Of a DNA stretch of 10,282 nt, positions 6,713 to 10,282 are shown piece after piece. This DNA comes from Chitinophagaceae bacterium. Lineage in GTDB: Bacteria > Bacteroidota > Bacteroidia > Chitinophagales > Chitinophagaceae. The translations under genes were made by a program, and so were the position numbers. The notes beneath the pieces were generated by a model, which had not been told where the DNA came from, searched no databases, and saw only the letters and a program-made list of their open reading frames with translations. Location of the stretch: the NCBI GenBank assembly GCA_017882205.1, contig JADGPY010000123.1, forward strand, positions 1 to 10,282. The letters are read 5' to 3'. Every line of letters begins with the position of its first letter. Within the stretch, counting starts at the first letter, position 1.

Positions 6713-7438
6713 ATGTTTTTTGAAAGTGGTAAGATAGAAAAAATAAAGATCCTCGCCTTCAAGGACGAAAATTATTCTATACCTGTACCCGATACCACTG
6801 AATTTGAATTGCTGATTAATCCTGAAAGCCTCTCTCAAAAATTTACGCTGGAATATAGTAATCTGAACAACAAACCTTCTAATGGTCAAAATGCAACCTA
6901 CTTCAGAACTCCGCCTCAGTCATTTAGCCTGGATGTATTGTTAGATGCAACAGGAGTGATAAAAGATGCAGGTTTATTGAGCATAGCTATTGCTAATCCA
7001 TTTGCGACCCAGGATAATGATGTAACCCCGCTGATTCAGAAGTTAAAAAAGTATTGTTATGATATATTAAGTGATACTCATCGGCCGCCGTTTGTAAAAA
7101 TAATTTATGGAGGTGTCGATATTTATAAAGGCGCATTGCAATCAATGGATATTGATTATAAGCTTTTTACTGCAGTAGGAAAACCGCTCAGGGCAATGGT
7201 AAAGCTTCACTTCATCAGTTCAATTAGCCCGACAGAAGCCGCCGCCGCAAAAGATGAACAATCACCAGACATTACTCATCAGAAAACATTTAAATCAGGA
7301 ACACATTTTACTTTATTATCTAACGATGTATACCAGGATGTAAACAGGTATATAGATGTAGCGAAAGCAAATAACATGCTCACTTTCAGAAAAATTAAAA
7401 CCGGAACAACAATATTTTTTCCACCTATCGAAAAGTAA
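6713..7438 (+). CDS. Afp7/Pvc7-like tube-baseplate adaptor with C-terminal LysM
   Basis: A 241-residue protein of the contractile-injection-system tube/adaptor family (CIS_tube N-terminal domain, Afp7/Pvc7). In solved particles it sits between spike hub, tube and baseplate wedges, like T4 gp53/gp54. The N-terminal domain shows FELLINPESLSQKFTLEYSN (residues 31-50), a strongly family-specific segment. It is followed by PQSFSLDVLLDATGVI (68-83), VKIIYGGVDIYKGALQSMDI (128-147) and LRAMVKLHFISS (159-170). A Glu/Ala/Lys linker (172-188) leads to a LysM-like domain (about 190-241: SGTHFTLLSNDVYQDVNRYI, IDVAKANNMLTFRKIKTGTT, then IFFPPI). In this context LysM is structural rather than evidence of cell-wall binding. 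The gene starts two bases after the DUF5908 stop and ends three bases before the spike gene, consistent with translational coupling. Confidence 0.92.
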   Translation: MFFESGKIEKIKILAFKDENYSIPVPDTTEFELLINPESLSQKFTLEYSNLNNKPSNGQNATYFRTPPQSFSLDVLLDATGVIKDAGLLSIAIANPFATQDNDVTPLIQKLKKYCYDILSDTHRPPFVKIIYGGVDIYKGALQSMDIDYKLFTAVGKPLRAMVKLHFISSISPTEAAAAKDEQSPDITHQKTFKSGTHFTLLSNDVYQDVNRYIDVAKANNMLTFRKIKTGTTIFFPPIEK

Positions 7439-7441
7439 TTA

Positions 7442-9139
7442 ATGAGTGTAGCACGTACTATACCAACATCACAGAGCACGGATCTTAGCACCTGTACCAT
7501 CAAAATTGAGGGACAGGCTTTGCCCGCTGAAATACAGGTTTTGGGTGTTGCTATTATAAAGGAAGTGAATAAGATACCAGTAGTACGTTTAAAGATCTCT
7601 GATGGTGACCCGGCTACTTCTGATTTCACCATTAGTAATGGCGAAAATTTTATTCCCGGTAAAGAGGTGGAAATAATGATGGGCTATCATGGTGATGAGA
7701 CCAGTGTTTTTAAAGGGATCATCACTCAGCACAGTAATAATATAAGCGAAAAAAAATCTGAACTGGCAATTGAATGCAGGGATAAAGTGGTTATGATGAC
7801 CATAGCAAAAAAGAGCAAGCATTATAATAGTGTTACAGATTCTGATGTAGCTGAGGAGATCATTGGATCTTATGGCCTTGATGCTGATGTAGAAAGTTCC
7901 TCTATCACTCATGAGGAACTAATTCAATTTGATATTACAGACTGGGATTTCATGGTCTCACAAATGGATATTATAGGAAAGATCTGTTTAGTGAATGATG
8001 GCAAAGTTTCCTTTAAAAAGCCAGATCTGAACAGTGACCCCGTGCTGGATGTTTTATTCGGCGCTACCATTCTTGAATACAATGCAAATATAGATTCTCG
8101 TAACCAGCTAAAAAGTGTTTCCGCCAAAAGCTGGGATTTTAGTCAACAGGCAGTAAATGAAGTAACGGCTGAAGAACCTTCTGCACAGGAAGCTGGTAAT
8201 ATTTCGGCTACTGACCTTAGTGATGTTTTAAGTTCAGACTATAAACTTGTTCATTCAGGTAACCTGGGAAATGAACAATTGCAGGCATGGGCTGATGCAA
8301 AACTGATGAAGCAACGCCTTTCAAAAGTTTCCGGAGCTGTAAAATTCCAGGGTTATCCGCAATTATTACCAGGTTCATTTATCAGACTAAATGGAGTTGG
8401 TGATCGTTTCAACGGGCCTGTTTTTGTAAATAGTGTAAAACATGAGTTGGCAAAAGGTGATTGGAGTACTGAAGCTACATTTGGAATGAAGCCGGATTGG
8501 TACAGCCAGTCAAAATTTCCAGGGCTGGCAGAAGCTGAGAATGGTAGGATTCCTTCAGGAATGAAGGGCCTTATTATTGGCATTGTAACAGATATCCAGG
8601 ATCCGGCTGGAGAGAACAGGGTTCAGGTTCGGATCCCAACTATTAGTGAAAACGAAGATGGGGTTTGGGCAAGAGTAGCAACGTTGGATGCAGGAAATAA
8701 TCGAGGCAGTTTTTTCCGCCCGGAGATTGGTGATGAAGTAGTTATTGGATTTATCCAGGATGATGTTTCTTATCCTGTAATTCTGGGCATGTTGAATAGC
8801 AGTGCAAAACCTGCTGCCATCACAGTAAGCAGCTCCAACGCTGAAAAGGGATATGTTAGTCGTGAACAATTGAAAATGATCTTTAATGATGATGAAAAAT
8901 CATTAAAGATAGAAACCCCTGCCGGTAAGAAAATAACGATCAGCGAGCAGGATGCTCTAATAAAGATTGAAGATGAGAATGGCAATAAAATTACAATGGA
9001 TAGTAGCGGAATTACGATTGAAGCAGCGGCCACACTAACTTTAAAAGGAGGATCAGAAGTAAAGATCGATGCAGCAAGTGTTACAGTAAATGGAAGTGGA
9101 ACAACAACTATCAAAGGGGGAGTGGTGCAGATCAATTAA
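7442..9139 (+). CDS. VgrG-like spike protein (Afp8/Pvc8 family)
   Basis: A 565-residue trimeric spike protein that forms the baseplate centre and pierces the target membrane. Domains in order: a gp27-like hub over residues about 1-370 (VEIMMGYHGDETSVFKGIIT at 76-95; DWDFMVSQMDIIGKICLVND at 167-186; GSFIRLNGVGDRFNGPVFVN at 311-330); a gp5 OB-fold at about 375-452 (GLIIGIVTDIQDPAGENRVQ, VWARVATLDAGNNRG, FRPEIGDEVVIGFIQDD, PVILGML); and a beta-helical needle at about 485-565 with alternating short strands (KITISEQDALIKIEDENGNK, ITMDSSGITIEAAATLTLKG, TTTIKGGVVQIN). The needle ends bluntly in VVQIN with no C-terminal effector extension. T4 gp5's lysozyme domain is absent, as in Afp8 and Pvc8. Start ATG 7442 is three bases after the preceding stop, and the PAAR tip gene follows after 19 bases. 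Confidence 0.95.
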   Translation: MSVARTIPTSQSTDLSTCTIKIEGQALPAEIQVLGVAIIKEVNKIPVVRLKISDGDPATSDFTISNGENFIPGKEVEIMMGYHGDETSVFKGIITQHSNNISEKKSELAIECRDKVVMMTIAKKSKHYNSVTDSDVAEEIIGSYGLDADVESSSITHEELIQFDITDWDFMVSQMDIIGKICLVNDGKVSFKKPDLNSDPVLDVLFGATILEYNANIDSRNQLKSVSAKSWDFSQQAVNEVTAEEPSAQEAGNISATDLSDVLSSDYKLVHSGNLGNEQLQAWADAKLMKQRLSKVSGAVKFQGYPQLLPGSFIRLNGVGDRFNGPVFVNSVKHELAKGDWSTEATFGMKPDWYSQSKFPGLAEAENGRIPSGMKGLIIGIVTDIQDPAGENRVQVRIPTISENEDGVWARVATLDAGNNRGSFFRPEIGDEVVIGFIQDDVSYPVILGMLNSSAKPAAITVSSSNAEKGYVSREQLKMIFNDDEKSLKIETPAGKKITISEQDALIKIEDENGNKITMDSSGITIEAAATLTLKGGSEVKIDAASVTVNGSGTTTIKGGVVQIN

Positions 9140-9158
9140 TAATTATAACTATTTTTCA

Positions 9159-9449
9159 ATGGCTGCAGCAGCAAGAGTTGGTGATATGCATACATGCCCG
9201 CTTTCTACAGGCCCCGTACCTCATGTTGGAGGGCCAGTACTACCACCAGGTGCTCCAACTGTTTTAATTGGAGGGATGCCTGCGGCTACGGTTGGCGATA
9301 TGTGTGTATGTGTCGGACCTCCAGATACAATAGCCGCTGGATCAGGAACTGTATTGATTGGAGGAAAACCGGCAGCACGAATGGGTGATAGTACGGCACA
9401 TGGAGGATCCATTGTCCTTGGATGCCCCACCGTGAACATTGGTGGGTAA
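9159..9449 (+). CDS. PAAR-domain spike tip protein
   Basis: A 96-residue PAAR protein that caps the VgrG needle with a sharp, metal-stabilised cone. Three repeat units are visible: PTVLIGGMPAATVGD (33-47), GTVLIGGKPAARMGD (63-77) and the closing PTVNIGG (90-96). Candidate metal ligands are H11 and C13 (DMHTCP), C49 and C51 (MCVCVGP), H81 (TAHGG) and C89 (GCP), in the regions where PAAR proteins place their His/Cys zinc site. The exact liganding set cannot be told from sequence. There is no N- or C-terminal extension, so no effector is fused. I start at ATG 9159 (MAAAARVGDMHTCP). A longer frame open from 9090 overlaps the VgrG gene and carries no family signature. The gp25 gene follows after 12 bases; in AFP the PAAR and gp25 genes are in the opposite order. 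Confidence 0.95.
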   Translation: MAAAARVGDMHTCPLSTGPVPHVGGPVLPPGAPTVLIGGMPAATVGDMCVCVGPPDTIAAGSGTVLIGGKPAARMGDSTAHGGSIVLGCPTVNIGG

Positions 9450-9461
9450 ATATTAAAAATT

Positions 9462-9872
9462 ATGGCAGATATATCAAAATCATTTCTTGGAACAGGATGG
9501 GGCTTTCCTCCATCTTTCAGTAAAGTGGACGCCACTGTAGCAATGACAAGCGATGTGGAAGATATTGAACGTAGCCTTCATATTTTATTGAGTACGAGGA
9601 GAGGGGAGAGGGTAATGCAACCAACATATGGCTGTAACCTTGATGTGTTGCTTTTTGAACCAATAACGCTAACGCTGATCACATTTATAACTGACCTTAT
9701 TAGAACCGCCATCTTATATCATGAAGCGAGGATTACTTTGAATAAGGTAAATGTATCAGATAGTGATTCGTTGGAAGGAGTGGTTTTGATAGAAGTGGAT
9801 TACACCGTTAAATCTACCAATAGCAGGTTTAATTATGTGTACCCGTTTTATAAGAATGAAAAGAGCGGTTAA
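9462..9872 (+). CDS. gp25/GPW-like baseplate wedge protein (Afp9/Pvc9 family)
   Basis: A 136-residue baseplate protein homologous to T4 gp25, phage P2 W and TssE. It links the first sheath ring to the baseplate wedge and supplies a sheath-like strand handshake. The N-terminal FLGTGWGFPPSFSK (residues 8-21) is typical of the eCIS subgroup. The core has IERSLHILLSTRRGERVMQP (35-54), including the conserved R-GER motif, then TYGCNLDVLLFEP (55-67), a helix TLITFITDLIRTAILYHEAR (70-89) and a strand VVLIEVDYTV (107-116). The length is usual for eCIS members. ATG 9462 lies 12 bases after the PAAR stop. The gene ends with NEKSG and a TAA at 9870-9872, eight bases before a large GC-rich inverted repeat. 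Confidence 0.94.
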   Translation: MADISKSFLGTGWGFPPSFSKVDATVAMTSDVEDIERSLHILLSTRRGERVMQPTYGCNLDVLLFEPITLTLITFITDLIRTAILYHEARITLNKVNVSDSDSLEGVVLIEVDYTVKSTNSRFNYVYPFYKNEKSG

Positions 9873-9880
9873 AAGTTAAG

Positions 9881-10004
9881 GCGGTCGGGGCGCTTCCAGC
9901 GACCTGAACGCTAAAGCTCAAAGAGCCTGATTGCTGTAGAGGTTTGAACTCGGGATGTGTACAGAGCGCTTTAGCGCTCAGGTCGCTGGGAGCGCCCCGA
10001 TCGC
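9881..10004. repeat. long imperfect inverted repeat (REP/BIME- or MITE-like)
   Basis: The left arm, 9881-9919, and right arm, 9964-10004, are reverse complements over about 40 bases with three substitutions and a 2-base gap, around a 44-base central segment. The shared core reads CGGGGCGCT-(C/T)-CCAGCGACCTGA. Two of the three substitutions (9884/10001 and 9895/9990) keep G-U pairs in RNA and one (9908/9977) is an A-C mismatch, so the + strand transcript could fold into a long stable hairpin. The right arm contains its own perfect palindrome GAGCGC-TTTA-GCGCTC (9964-9979), with a decayed counterpart in the left arm. The element is far more GC-rich than its surroundings, which suggests a dispersed extragenic palindrome or tiny non-autonomous element. 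It is followed by A7, not a T-run, so it is not a standard terminator. It fills the gap between the gp25 gene and the next baseplate gene. Confidence 0.85.
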
Positions 10005-10016
10005 AAAAAAATTCAT

Positions 10017-10282
10017 ATGGCAGGATGCAACTATAGAAATCCTTTACTACGAGCGGGCGTAAGCCAACAGCAAAGAGTGCTGCTCGCTTTGGTACCAGAT
10101 TATGCAAAGGTGGATGAGCGGGATTATGCAGACCTGGCTCTATTTGCCAAAGAATATGCCCGTTACCTGAATTATTATAATGACGTAATTAATACAGATA
10201 GGCGTGAAATTGTTGATGCTGATGGTGACTGGGTAATGCTGATGAAAATGGATGTAAGTGTCACACTCGCCACCATAGCAAA
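10017..10282 (+). CDS. large eCIS baseplate protein (Afp11/gp6-like), N-terminus only
   Basis: An open frame from ATG 10017 to the window edge, 88 complete codons. The start MAGCNYRNPLLRAGVSQQQR, followed by LVPDYAKVDERD (27-38) and LALFAKEYARYLNYYND (40-56), resembles the N-terminus of the large baseplate proteins that follow gp25 in Bacteroidota eCIS loci, which play the gp6/baseplate-J (Afp11) wedge role. Position directly after gp25 supports this. The diagnostic baseplate-J core would be downstream, so the name depends on context and a partial N-terminal match. The ATG lies only 12 bases after the inverted repeat; the spacer (AAAAAAATTCAT) is A/T-rich with no Shine-Dalgarno site. There is no in-frame ATG upstream within the repeat. 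No signal peptide is seen, as expected for a cytoplasmically assembled particle. Confidence 0.72.
   Translation, partial: MAGCNYRNPLLRAGVSQQQRVLLALVPDYAKVDERDYADLALFAKEYARYLNYYNDVINTDRREIVDADGDWVMLMKMDVSVTLATIA

Noticed and set aside
8770..9135. 121-codon hydrophobic-looking frame on the minus strand
   Set aside because: It is the antisense reading of the beta-helical repeat part of the spike gene; alternating valine/isoleucine codons there give a spurious hydrophobic product.
9090..9158. Upstream extension of the PAAR protein beginning inside the spike gene
   Set aside because: The added residues overlap the VgrG coding sequence in another frame and the PAAR signature begins immediately after ATG 9159.
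9881..10004. Rho-independent terminator interpretation of the long inverted repeat
   Set aside because: The right arm is followed by seven A residues rather than a T-run, no clean T-run follows on the minus strand, and the arms and loop are much longer than a normal terminator.
9829..10107. 92-codon frame on the minus strand across the long inverted repeat
   Set aside because: It crosses the repeat and overlaps the ends of two well-supported + strand genes; its translation shows no family signature.
1708..10282. Interpretation as a Myoviridae-type prophage or phage tail cluster
   Set aside because: No head, packaging, integration or lysis genes are seen, and DUF4255, DUF5908, PAAR and the LysM-bearing Afp7-like protein together indicate an eCIS; the window does not show the full locus, so this is a strong preference rather than proof.
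1..10282. CRISPR arrays, tRNA/rRNA genes and insertion-sequence transposases
   Set aside because: No regularly spaced direct repeats, no cloverleaf-like segment and no transposase-like protein were found on either strand.

Overview
The window is most likely a piece of a Bacteroidota chromosome (a Chitinophagaceae or Cytophagia-like genome is my guess). It is AT-rich, most genes start without a clear Shine-Dalgarno sequence, and the gene families are ones typical of that phylum (DUF4255/Pvc16_N, DUF5908, a secreted S9-type peptidase). The main content is the front part of an extracellular contractile injection system (eCIS) locus. Such loci encode a headless phage-tail-like particle related to AFP/PVC and to the Algoriphagus AlgoCIS. 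All eCIS genes are on the + strand from about 1700 to the right edge.

Left flank (1-1377): the N-terminal 295 codons of a secreted beta-propeller/S9-peptidase-like protein run leftward off the window. A divergent small single-pass membrane protein follows (1114-1377). Neither has an obvious link to the injection system. The 330-base gap 1378-1707 holds a weak hairpin, weak promoter-like elements and a possible 31-codon leader ORF, and is probably the operon's promoter/leader region.

eCIS block, in order: DUF4255/Pvc16-like cap or tail terminator (1708-2295); a 396-residue protein of unknown function with a CBM5/12-like aromatic motif (2301-3491); contractile sheath with an unusually long central insertion (3510-5528); inner tube protein (5598-6029); second, divergent tube protein (6053-6505); 57-residue DUF5908 protein starting at TTG (6537-6710); Afp7-like tube/baseplate adaptor with C-terminal LysM (6713-7438); VgrG-like spike (7442-9139); PAAR spike tip (9159-9449); gp25-like baseplate wedge protein (9462-9872); a long GC-rich inverted repeat (9881-10004); and the start of a large baseplate protein (10017 to the edge). 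The rest of the baseplate, the tape measure, AAA+ ATPase, fibres and cargo would be expected to the right of the window.

How the genes work together (family knowledge): the tube polymerises on a hub made of spike, PAAR tip, LysM adaptor and second tube protein, surrounded by a gp25/gp6-like baseplate. The sheath assembles around the tube in the extended state and the Pvc16-like protein closes the distal end. Contraction then drives tube and spike through a target membrane. Genes are 2-31 bases apart except at two places: a 69-base gap with a hairpin between sheath and tube, and the inverted-repeat gap before the large baseplate gene. Both are candidate points for tuning subunit stoichiometry.
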